A stretch of 8,024 nt of DNA, taken from assembly GCA_036377075.1 (NCBI GenBank), contig DASUZB010000112.1, positions 1-8,024 on the forward strand. Direction: 5' to 3'. This document shows positions 1-4,869 of this stretch, piece after piece (position 1 is the first letter of the stretch; every line of letters starts with the position of its first letter). Origin of the DNA: DASUZB01 sp036377075. GTDB lineage: Bacteria > Actinomycetota > CALGFH01. The notes beneath the pieces are model-generated. The model ran no database searches and was not told the DNA's origin. It worked only from the letters and a program-made list of their open reading frames with translations. A program made the translations under genes and the position numbers.

Positions 1-140
1 GCAAGCAGTCAATCGAGGACGCGCTCAAGAACGCCCAGCAGAAGGCCAACGAGGCGGTCAACTTCGGCAAGGCGAAGAACCCGTTCGCCTTCACCGTGCC
101 GGTGCCGGCCGAGAAAGACCTGGCCAAGTGGGGCATCTAG
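1..140 (+). CDS. C-terminal end of a probable ABC solute-binding protein (partial)
   Basis: The open frame enters from the left edge (first whole codon at 3) and ends at a TAG stop at 138-140, leaving 45 residues. They read KQSIEDALKNAQQKANEAVN, then a tail rich in Pro, Val and Lys ending AKWGI. An amphipathic helix of the type 'sv.eAL.~AQ.kaNEa' close to the C terminus is typical of family 1 (sugar-type) extracellular solute-binding proteins, where it closes the C-terminal lobe. Such proteins bind substrate outside the membrane and deliver it to an ABC permease. Only the tail is visible, with no signal peptide or ligand site, so the assignment is tentative; another secreted helical protein is possible. 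The stop codon is part of the CTAG duplicated by the insertion sequence next to it. Before insertion the next forward gene would have begun about 33 nt after this stop. Confidence 0.5.
   Translation, partial: KQSIEDALKNAQQKANEAVNFGKAKNPFAFTVPVPAEKDLAKWGI
137..140. repeat. Target site duplication, left copy (CTAG)
   Basis: CTAG immediately left of the insertion sequence; its partner is at 1252-1255. The last three bases are the TAG stop codon of the upstream gene, so the duplication restores the stop. If the next two bases are included, the direct repeat is CTAGGC. Confidence 0.75.
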
Positions 141-160
141 GCGAGGCCCGGTCACAAATC
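141..160 (+). repeat. Left terminal inverted repeat of the insertion sequence
   Basis: Reads GCGAGGCCCGGTCACAAATC. From 143 onward it matches the inverted right end with a single C/T difference at 155. This end lies downstream of the transposase stop codon. A short hairpin (165-172 pairing with 184-191, 8 bp) sits just inside it and overlaps the transposase stop. Confidence 0.85.
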
Positions 161-172
161 AGGGCTTCCTGA

Positions 173-1150
173 TCAGGCCGCTTTCAGGAAGGCCTTGAGG
201 CCAACGCGGAGATCCTGGTGATGCTCGAAGCGGTGGAGCAAAGTCACCTGATAGACGAAGACCGCGCCGAGGGCGAAGCGCTGGGTGCGGACGAGGCCAC
301 GGGTCGGAACCGAGCCGTGCGCGTCGAAGATGTCCTTGAACTGGCCGTTGAAGTTCTCGATGGCGAGCGAGCGGAGCTTGTGAAAGACGCGGCGGACCTC
401 GACGCCGTCGTCGGTGTGCGGATAGCGGCCCCGGTGGGTGGCGACCAGGAAGCGGTCGGCCGCCGCGCAGTGCGCGTGCAGGGCCGGATCCTGGTAGTGG
501 GTGTCGCCGAGGACGAAGCGGACGGCGCGGGGCAAGCCCGTCAGCAAGCGGGGCGCCGTCTCGTTGTCGGCGGCATTGGCCGGGGTCAGCTCGGCGGCCA
601 GCGGGATCCAGACGGCCGCGACGGTGACGACCAGGTGGAGCTTCCAGCCGTAGACCCAGCCGTGCCAGCCGGACTTGGTCCAGTGGGCCTCGGTGTCGAT
701 CGAGGTGTGCGGGACCACGCCGGCCTCGCGGTCCTGCTTGTGCCAGACCCCGCCACGGGCGTGCAGCACCGTGCTGTCGATCGCGACCGCCGCCCCGCCA
801 TCCGCCCACGGGTGGAGCTGCGCGACCAGATACGTCCCCAGGCACGCGATCCGCGCCGGCAAGCTCGCGGGCAGGGCGTTCAGCCGCCGTTCCCAGGTCC
901 GTCGGGTCGGAAATCGCCCGTCGCACGTCAGTCGCGCGCGCAGCGCCTGCATCTCCGGGGTCGGCTGCCCGAGGATCGCCAGCAACCCGTCGACCGTCGT
1001 GACGTCCCGCACCAGCATCACGACCAGCGCCTTCAAGAAGAGCCGATCTGGGTAGGTCGGCGGACGGCCCCGCGTGCGCACGCCGGCCGGACTCGGAATC
1101 ACGTCGATCAGATCCACAAGGAGGACGAGCAGCGAGATCTGCGGTACCAT
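173..1150 (-). CDS. DDE transposase of the insertion sequence (IS4/IS5 superfamily)
   Basis: This 325-aa protein cuts and joins the ends of its own element. The N-terminal third (about 25-110) is basic and helical, including RTRGRPPTYPDRLFLKALVV, a common DNA-binding N-terminus in IS5-like transposases. The RNase H-like catalytic core follows with the expected acidic triad: D125 in AIDSTVLH, D216 in VLGDTHYQD and E265 in AIENFNGQFK, with K272 seven residues after the Glu, matching the E(6)K signature of the DDE_Tnp_1 family. Length is usual for the family and no break is seen. The start at 1150 (ATG) gives MVPQISLL; an AGG lies about 12 nt upstream, so initiation looks weak, common for transposases. 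No clear promoter is visible between the start and the right terminus, but a strong hairpin lies there. A long forward-strand open frame over the same stretch is a GC-rich shadow. Confidence 0.93.
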   Translation of the reverse strand: MVPQISLLVLLVDLIDVIPSPAGVRTRGRPPTYPDRLFLKALVVMLVRDVTTVDGLLAILGQPTPEMQALRARLTCDGRFPTRRTWERRLNALPASLPARIACLGTYLVAQLHPWADGGAAVAIDSTVLHARGGVWHKQDREAGVVPHTSIDTEAHWTKSGWHGWVYGWKLHLVVTVAAVWIPLAAELTPANAADNETAPRLLTGLPRAVRFVLGDTHYQDPALHAHCAAADRFLVATHRGRYPHTDDGVEVRRVFHKLRSLAIENFNGQFKDIFDAHGSVPTRGLVRTQRFALGAVFVYQVTLLHRFEHHQDLRVGLKAFLKAA

Positions 1151-1197
1151 CGAAGTGCCTACCTGGTTTGGTCTGACAGCCCCATGGTAGGCGCACC

Positions 1198-1229
1198 AGG
1201 CCCCGCCGGTCTTCTGTCCGGTGGGGCCT
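1198..1229. other. Subterminal 12-bp hairpin in the insertion sequence, in the transposase leader
   Basis: Bases 1198-1209 (AGGCCCCGCCGG) pair with 1218-1229 around an 8-nt loop, with one G/T-type mismatch. It lies between the right inverted repeat and the transposase start, so a transcript entering from outside would carry it about 50 nt upstream of the ATG. No T-run follows on either strand, so it is not a classical terminator. Hairpins placed this way can damp transposase expression from external transcription or mark the end for transposase binding; which applies here is inference. Confidence 0.55.
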
Positions 1230-1231
1230 GC

Positions 1232-1251
1232 GATTTATGACCGGGCCTCAG
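1232..1251 (-). repeat. Right terminal inverted repeat of the insertion sequence
   Basis: The reverse complement reads CTGAGGCCCGGTCATAAATC, matching the left end at 17 of 20 bases (17 of 18 when the two tip bases are left out). It is about 80 bp upstream of the transposase start. Confidence 0.85.
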
Positions 1252-1255
1252 CTAG
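1252..1255. repeat. Target site duplication, right copy (CTAG)
   Basis: CTAG directly after the right end of the insertion sequence, identical to 137-140. The host sequence resumes here, with the next gene starting at 1289. Confidence 0.75.
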
Positions 1256-1288
1256 GCAGGAGCGGACCTCGAAGAGTACGATCCGGGC

Positions 1289-1486
1289 ATGATGCGCTGG
1301 GTACTGATCGTCGTGGGGGTCGTGCTGGACCTGCTCGGCACGGTCTGGCTGCTCCAGGGGCTCAACGTCCTGCCAGGCACGTTCATGCGGGGGAGCCTGT
1401 TCTGGGCCGGCGTCGGCTTCGTGGTGGACGTCGTCGGGCTGGCCCTCATCGTGACCGGGGCGCGCCGGCGGCCAGGCCGAGCCTGA
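1289..1486 (+). CDS. Small two-helix membrane protein, 65 aa, function unknown
   Basis: The protein begins MMRWVLIVVGVVLDLLGTVW and is almost wholly hydrophobic. Two membrane helices are clear: about 3-25 and 37-58, joined by a short loop with LQGLNVLPGTF, and followed by a basic tail (ARRRPGRA) that by the positive-inside rule should be cytoplasmic. Short proteins with this 'WxLQGLNxLPGxFM..xxFW' pattern are frequent in actinobacteria and Chloroflexi and have no assigned role (from memory of the pattern). Either of two adjacent ATG codons (1289 or 1292) could start it; a GAAGAG about 12-17 nt upstream is only a modest ribosome site. Before the insertion sequence arrived this gene would have lain about 33 nt behind the upstream solute-binding gene. 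Its last codons form the left arm of a strong inverted repeat. Confidence 0.8.
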   Translation: MMRWVLIVVGVVLDLLGTVWLLQGLNVLPGTFMRGSLFWAGVGFVVDVVGLALIVTGARRRPGRA

Positions 1487-1504
1487 GCCGGCGCGCCCCG
1501 GTCA
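1452..1504 (+). terminator. Perfect 18-bp inverted repeat at the end of the small membrane gene; probable terminator-like hairpin
   Basis: Bases 1452-1469 are the exact reverse complement of 1487-1504, with a 17-nt loop (1470-1486) containing the last codons and the TGA stop. The arms are almost entirely G and C, so the RNA hairpin would be extremely stable. No T-run follows, so it does not meet the classical intrinsic terminator rule, but strong hairpins without a U-tract are often found at gene ends in high-GC bacteria. It may terminate transcription or protect the 3' end. The left arm is coding sequence (the VTGARRR part). Confidence 0.6.
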
Positions 1505-1569
1505 GCACCCGCCTCCCGCCCCGCCGACCATCGTGGTCCCCGCTGCCCGGCCTTCTGACGAGCCGAATT

Positions 1570-1578
1570 TGCTATGGT
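1570..1578 (+). promoter_or_regulatory. Possible extended -10 promoter for the receiver gene
   Basis: TGCTATGGT has the TGn extension followed by TATGGT, a 4-of-6 match to the -10 consensus, in a locally AT-richer patch of the gap between the hairpin and the receiver gene. The only candidate -35 (TTCTGA at 1553-1558) is spaced 14 bases away, too short. It would give a leader of roughly 75 nt. Weak call. Confidence 0.25.
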
Positions 1579-1647
1579 TCGCGGCCGGTGGCCTGCTCCG
1601 CGTCGACGCCACCCCGATCCGCGCGTTCAGGCAGGCCCCACGGCCAT

Positions 1648-1652
1648 AGGAG
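1648..1652 (+). promoter_or_regulatory. Ribosome binding site that fixes the TTG start of the receiver gene
   Basis: AGGAG lies 8 nt before the TTG codon at 1661. The in-frame ATG further upstream (1574) has no such site and would add 29 residues (Arg/Pro-rich) unlike a receiver N terminus. Confidence 0.75.
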
Positions 1653-1660
1653 CCATCCCG

Positions 1661-2065
1661 TTGGACACCCCGTCGCGCCGCGAGCACTGCATCGTCGTCA
1701 TCAACGACGACACCGATTTCCTGACTCTGATGAGCGACCTGCTGTCCGAGATCGAAGGGTACGAGGTGCTGGTCTGCCGCGAAGGCAACCGCGCCTACCA
1801 GTTCGTCAAGGAGCACCGGCCGGATCTGATCATCCTGGACATCCGCATCGAGGGCCAGGAGGCCGGCTGGACGATCCTGGAGTGCCTGACCCTCGATCCG
1901 GGGACGCGACCGATCCCGCTGATCGTCTGCTCGGCGGCGATCCGCAACCTCCGCGAGCACCAGCCGATGCTCGACCAGTACGGCATCGACGTGCTGCCCA
2001 AGCCGTTCGACCTCGACGACCTCCTGGAGAAGGTCGCGCGTGGCCTCGCTCGCGGCAGCGCTTGA
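1661..2065 (+). CDS. Stand-alone response regulator receiver protein (CheY-like), 134 aa
   Basis: This is a single receiver domain: it takes a phosphoryl group from a sensor kinase and signals through protein contacts. With the TTG start the protein is MDTPSRREHCIVVINDDTDF and so on. The acidic pocket is D16-D17 after the first strand (CIVVINDD), the phosphorylated aspartate is D60 (LIILDIRI), the switch Ser is S91 (VCSAA), and the conserved Lys is K114 in LPKPFDLDDLL. These are the residues a functional receiver needs, and the length fits one domain with no DNA-binding output. An insertion-like IEGQEAGW follows the phosphosite, where GxxG is usual in this family. No histidine kinase is nearby, so it is an orphan whose partner lies elsewhere. 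The TTG start is chosen for its strong AGGAG site. The stop codon overlaps the -35 box of the next gene. Confidence 0.88.
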   Translation: MDTPSRREHCIVVINDDTDFLTLMSDLLSEIEGYEVLVCREGNRAYQFVKEHRPDLIILDIRIEGQEAGWTILECLTLDPGTRPIPLIVCSAAIRNLREHQPMLDQYGIDVLPKPFDLDDLLEKVARGLARGSA

Positions 2066-2091
2066 CAGGGTGAGGACCGCGCTGCCAGAAT
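2062..2091 (+). promoter_or_regulatory. Sigma-70-like promoter for the 113-aa membrane protein gene
   Basis: A perfect -35 hexamer TTGACA (2062-2067) is followed after 18 bases by CAGAAT (2086-2091), a 4-of-6 match to the -10 consensus. Predicted transcription would begin near 2098, about 30 nt before the ATG at 2131. The TGA stop of the receiver gene lies inside the -35 box, so the following gene can be expressed independently of the receiver. Confidence 0.55.
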
Positions 2092-2130
2092 CCGCCCCGC
2101 TCCCTCCTAACTCCTCGCAAAGGTCCGCCC

Positions 2131-2472
2131 ATGCTCCACGATCTCCCCATCCCCCCCTGGGCCATCGTCGTCCTGGCGATCGTGATCGTCATCCCGACCT
2201 ACGTCATGATCGCCGGCCGCAAGGCCGAGGGCGGCCTCAAAGGGCGGGCGAGCCACGGCTGGGGCCGCTGGAAGGAGCTGTCCCAGAAGGCGGCCGACGT
2301 CCAGGCGCGGATCTTCCTGACCGTCTTCTACTTCACGCTGATGGCCCCGTTCGGCATCATGATGGGCCTCGTCAAGGACCCGCTTCGCATCAAGCGCCGC
2401 CCGAGCGGGACCTACTGGCTCGAGCGGCAACCCGGCTCCGCGAGCCTCGCCGACGCCCGCCGCCAGTTCTGA
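2131..2472 (+). CDS. Small two-helix membrane protein, 113 aa, function unknown
   Basis: Two hydrophobic helices are visible: about 9-28 (PWAIVVLAIVIVIPTYVMIA) and 60-81 (RIFLTVFYFTLMAPFGIMMG). Between them is a basic, Gly-rich cytoplasmic-looking segment (GRKAEGGLKGRASHGWGRWKEL), and the tail has KDPLRIKRR followed by GTYWLER. The second half, a helix with FYFxxxxPFG then DPLR and a Trp-containing 'YW' motif, resembles small membrane proteins found near polysaccharide or exosortase-type loci (SxtJ-like), but that comparison is from memory and gives no function. The start is the ATG at 2131, with AAAGG (2119-2123) 7 nt before it. A promoter overlaps the preceding receiver gene, and the gene converges with the DMT transporter on the other strand. 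Confidence 0.8.
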   Translation: MLHDLPIPPWAIVVLAIVIVIPTYVMIAGRKAEGGLKGRASHGWGRWKELSQKAADVQARIFLTVFYFTLMAPFGIMMGLVKDPLRIKRRPSGTYWLERQPGSASLADARRQF

Positions 2473-2475
2473 TCC

Positions 2476-2508
2476 CGCCGCCGCGCCAGGCCCGGGCAGC
2501 CGGCGGCG
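2476..2508. terminator. GC-rich hairpin between convergent genes, possible bidirectional terminator
   Basis: CGCCGCCG (2476-2483) pairs with CGGCGGCG (2501-2508) over a 17-nt loop in the 51-bp gap between the converging genes. No T-run follows on either strand and the sequence is so GC-rich that an 8-bp stem could arise by chance, so the call rests mainly on position. Confidence 0.3.
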
Positions 2509-2523
2509 CACCCCCGGCAGCCG

Positions 2524-3393
2524 TCAACCGGTCTTCAGGCCGGTGAGCAGGAAGACGCCGAGCACGATCAGGACGGTGCCGGCGGCGACCCGCCAGCCGA
2601 GCTTCTGGACGTCGCTCGGGAACAGCAGCGCCAGGAGCAGCACGAAGAGCGGCGCCGTCGCCGACAGCGGGCTCACCACGCTGACCTCGCCGTAGCCCAG
2701 CGCGACGATGACCAGCAGGACACCGGTGTTCTCGAATGCGCCGCCACTCGCGAGATAGAGGAAGCTCGCGCGGTCGCAGCGCAGCGCGCCGAGGTTGCCG
2801 GAGCCGATGATGAACGCCGTCGACGCGATCAGCGCCGCCGTGATGTTCAGCGCCGCGTCGAAGAGCGGGCCGGCCTGGCTCAGGCCCATCTTGCGGACGA
2901 TCTGCACCAGCCCGAAGCAGAACGCCGCCAGGAATGGATAGACCAGGTACCTGGGCGGGAAGCCGACGTGCTTGCCGCTGAGCGAGAGCAGGACCGTCCC
3001 GAGCACGATCACCAGCGTGCCGGTCAGGATCGCGAGGGTGACCCGCTCGTGCAGGAGCAGGATCGCCAGGACGGTCGCGATCAGCGGTGCCAGGTTGGCG
3101 ATCGCCGCCGCGACCGGTGCCCCGACCTTGTCGATGGCGGCGACCCTGAAGAGGCGGCCACAGGCCGTGCCGACCACGCCGGAGAAGGCGAAGTAGGGCA
3201 AGCCGCGCCAGTCCCACTCCTCCCGCGCGACGAACAGCAGCACCGCCGACCACAGGCCAACCGCCCCGACCGCGACGTTGATCCAGAAGCCGGCGTAGAA
3301 GTTGGAGCGCCGCAGGCCGCGCTGGATCAGCATCGTGCCGATCGCGGAGCAGAGCGCGCTGACCAGGGCGAGAACCTGCGGCGAGTCCGACAT
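2524..3393 (-). CDS. DMT-superfamily (EamA) transporter
   Basis: An integral membrane protein of 289 aa, the usual size for ten-helix drug/metabolite transporters, which move small metabolites across the cytoplasmic membrane; the substrate cannot be told from sequence. Two EamA repeats are visible: about 7-138 and 150-286. Each ends with the family's closing helix, HERVTLAILTGTLVIVLGTVLL (split here by its conserved Glu, E115) in the first and LGWRVAAGTVLIVLGVFLL in the second. Loop motifs such as AAIANLAPLIATVLA and VSPLSATAPLFVLLLALL match the paired helices 4 and 9 of the family. In the second repeat the usual Glu is replaced by SDVQK. The ATG at 3393 is preceded by AGGAAG about 5-10 nt upstream. 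It follows the amidohydrolase in the same direction, but a 19-bp inverted repeat lies between, so co-transcription is uncertain. Confidence 0.9.
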   Translation of the reverse strand: MSDSPQVLALVSALCSAIGTMLIQRGLRRSNFYAGFWINVAVGAVGLWSAVLLFVAREEWDWRGLPYFAFSGVVGTACGRLFRVAAIDKVGAPVAAAIANLAPLIATVLAILLLHERVTLAILTGTLVIVLGTVLLSLSGKHVGFPPRYLVYPFLAAFCFGLVQIVRKMGLSQAGPLFDAALNITAALIASTAFIIGSGNLGALRCDRASFLYLASGGAFENTGVLLVIVALGYGEVSVVSPLSATAPLFVLLLALLFPSDVQKLGWRVAAGTVLIVLGVFLLTGLKTG

Positions 3394-3426
3394 CCTGCTT
3401 CCTACGTCGACAGACAGCCGAGGGGA

Positions 3427-3488
3427 GACAGGATGGACGGGATGACCGAGATGAAGCTCCCTATCCCGATCATCCCGTCCATCCTGTC
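3427..3488. repeat. Intergenic 19-bp perfect inverted repeat between amidohydrolase and DMT genes
   Basis: Arms are 3427-3445 (GACAGGATGGACGGGATGA) and 3470-3488, its exact reverse complement, with a 24-nt loop. It fills most of the 118-bp gap between two same-strand genes. Read from the minus strand it would fold into a strong RNA hairpin after the amidohydrolase, so it could stop transcription or stabilise the upstream message. No T-run follows on that strand. The arms look like the ACAGGATGGACGGGATGA-type palindromic elements repeated across many bacterial genomes (from memory), so it is more likely a dispersed repeat than a dedicated terminator. TTGACA on the minus strand (3490-3485) at its edge has no good -10 partner. 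Confidence 0.75.
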
Positions 3489-3511
3489 AAAATTCCTCGC
3501 CCACATGAGCC

Positions 3512-4813
3512 TCAGATCGGGCGTGGCGAGCCGGCGATCATGCTGTCGCCGGCCAGCGCCAGCGGCGCCTCGAAGAGCTGGACCGGCGGCAGGAAGCCGG
3601 GCGCCGGGTTGCCCTCCAGCGACGACCGAACGATCGTGCCGCCCTTCATGATCAGGCGCAGGTCGTGGAGCGCCTCGACGTTGGCGAGCGGGTCGCCCTC
3701 GACGACGATCAGGTCGGCCAGCTTTCCCTGCTCGATTGTCCCCAGCCGGTCGTCGACGCGCGAGAGCTGCGCCGGGTTGATCGTCACGGCCTGGAGCGCC
3801 TGCAGCGGCGAGAGGCCCCCCTCGATCATGAAGCGCAGCTCCGCCACGATCGCCGGCTTGCCCTCGTAGCGCTCGATGCCGAAGAACAGCGGCACGCGCG
3901 GCAGGTTGTCGACGCCGGCGACCATCTTCAGCCCGGCTTTGACCGCCTTCGCGAACATCGCGTGATGGACCTCGCCGGCCGCGATCGCGTTGACGATCAT
4001 CCACTCCGGGAAGCAGCCGGCCGCGCGCATGAAGCGCTCGTTCCAGGCGGCGGTGACGGCGAGCTGCGGCGAGAAGGTGGTGTTGTTGCGCACCATGGCC
4101 TCGATGCCGGCCTCGCTGACCACGAACGCGTGCTCCACCGAGTCGGCGCCGGCGTCGGCGGCCATGATGACGCCCTCGTCGCCCACGGCGTGGACCGAGA
4201 CCGGCCGGTCCCACCTGTGGGCCTCCTCGACGGCGGCCTTGACCTCGTCGAAGGCGAGGAGGGTGGTGGTGACCTTGGTCTTGTAGGGGATGCCGCTCGT
4301 CGCGAAGATCTTGAGGTGGTCGATGCCCGATCGGAGCGCCGACCGCACCTTGCGGCGGAACTCGTCGGGGCCGGCCGCCGTACGGGTCCAGAGCGACTCG
4401 CCGGCCACGAACAGCCGTGGCCCAACCAGCTGCCCCGAGTCGATCGCCGCCTTGACCTGGAGATCGGCGTTGAAACGGTCGTTCATGGTGCGGGCGGAGG
4501 TGATGCCGGCCAGCAGGTTCTCCTGCGCCTTCTGGACGCAGCGGCAGGCGTGGGCGGTCTCGGACTCGTTCGCGTGTTGGGCGCCCCACGGCGGGACCAC
4601 GCCGCCGAGGTGCAGGTGCGCGTCCCAGAGGCCGGGCAAGAGCGTCCCGCCGCGCAGGTCCACGACCTGATGCCCGCTGCCAGCCCGCGCGGCCACCTGG
4701 TCGCGCGGCCCGACGTCGGCGATGCGATCGCCCTCCACCAGGACGGCCGCGTTCGGCAGCGGCGGCGCACCGGTGCAGTCGATCAACCTTCCACCCGTCA
4801 GGAGCGTGCCCAC
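3512..4813 (-). CDS. Metal-dependent amidohydrolase, prolidase/imidazolonepropionase-like
   Basis: A 433-aa hydrolase, probably cytoplasmic, that cleaves an amide or peptide-like bond with a metal-activated water. The N-terminal beta-sandwich (LLTGGRLIDCTG...VLVEGDRIADVG) leads to the barrel, which carries all expected ligands: H66 and H68 in LPGLWDAHLHLG, K168 in DHLKIFATSG (the lysine usually carboxylated), H208 in PVSVHAVGDEG, H228 in SVEHAFVV and D302 in MVAGVDN. The C terminus has the usual return strand motif (LGTIEQGKLADLIVVEGDPL). This set fits the Xaa-Pro dipeptidase-like group of COG1228 type enzymes; exact substrate unknown. The start is the GTG at 4813 because GGAGG (4824-4820) lies 6 nt upstream; the longer open frame to 4960 would run 90 nt into the permease gene and has an Arg-rich non-homologous N terminus. 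It follows the permease by 56 nt, in the same direction. Confidence 0.9.
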   Translation of the reverse strand: MGTLLTGGRLIDCTGAPPLPNAAVLVEGDRIADVGPRDQVAARAGSGHQVVDLRGGTLLPGLWDAHLHLGGVVPPWGAQHANESETAHACRCVQKAQENLLAGITSARTMNDRFNADLQVKAAIDSGQLVGPRLFVAGESLWTRTAAGPDEFRRKVRSALRSGIDHLKIFATSGIPYKTKVTTTLLAFDEVKAAVEEAHRWDRPVSVHAVGDEGVIMAADAGADSVEHAFVVSEAGIEAMVRNNTTFSPQLAVTAAWNERFMRAAGCFPEWMIVNAIAAGEVHHAMFAKAVKAGLKMVAGVDNLPRVPLFFGIERYEGKPAIVAELRFMIEGGLSPLQALQAVTINPAQLSRVDDRLGTIEQGKLADLIVVEGDPLANVEALHDLRLIMKGGTIVRSSLEGNPAPGFLPPVQLFEAPLALAGDSMIAGSPRPI

Positions 4814-4819
4814 GGTCCC

Positions 4820-4824
4820 CCTCC
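4820..4824 (-). promoter_or_regulatory. Ribosome binding site deciding the GTG start of the amidohydrolase
   Basis: On the minus strand GGAGG, inside a GGGGAGGGG run, lies 6 nt before the GTG at 4813. It supports the shorter product over an in-frame extension that would overlap the upstream permease gene. Confidence 0.7.
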
Positions 4825-4869
4825 CCTGTCTACTCAAGTCCCGAGCCAGCCGTGTCGCGTTGTCTGCCG

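Larger units (their letters stand above)
141..1251 (-). mobile_element. Complete insertion sequence, IS4/IS5-type, about 1.1 kb
   Basis: The element is bounded by inverted repeats at 141-160 and 1232-1251. Positions 143-160 match the reverse complement of 1232-1249 at 17 of 18 bases. The flanks carry CTAG directly on both sides (137-140 and 1252-1255), as expected of a 4-bp target duplication; the direct repeat can be stretched to six bases (CTAGGC at 137-142 and 1252-1257), so the exact tip may be 141 or 143. It holds one intact transposase gene on the minus strand, covering nearly all the interior. A 4-bp CTAR-type target is known for the IS5 group, which agrees with the single-ORF DDE transposase. 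Nothing in it appears frameshifted or truncated, so it may be active or recently inserted. It carries no passenger genes. Confidence 0.9.

Noticed and set aside
218..1240. Long forward open frame running opposite the transposase
   Set aside because: It is antisense to a clearly recognisable DDE transposase with its full triad, and its own translation is Arg/Val/Asp-rich with no family resemblance.
1574..1660. N-terminal extension of the receiver protein from an ATG
   Set aside because: No ribosome site at that ATG, residues are unlike a receiver domain, and a good AGGAG precedes the TTG at 1661; the ATG instead lies inside a possible -10 box.
3485..3490. Minus-strand TTGACA as a promoter for the DMT gene
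   Set aside because: No acceptable -10 hexamer at 16-18 bases; the motif is part of the palindromic repeat arm and its flank.
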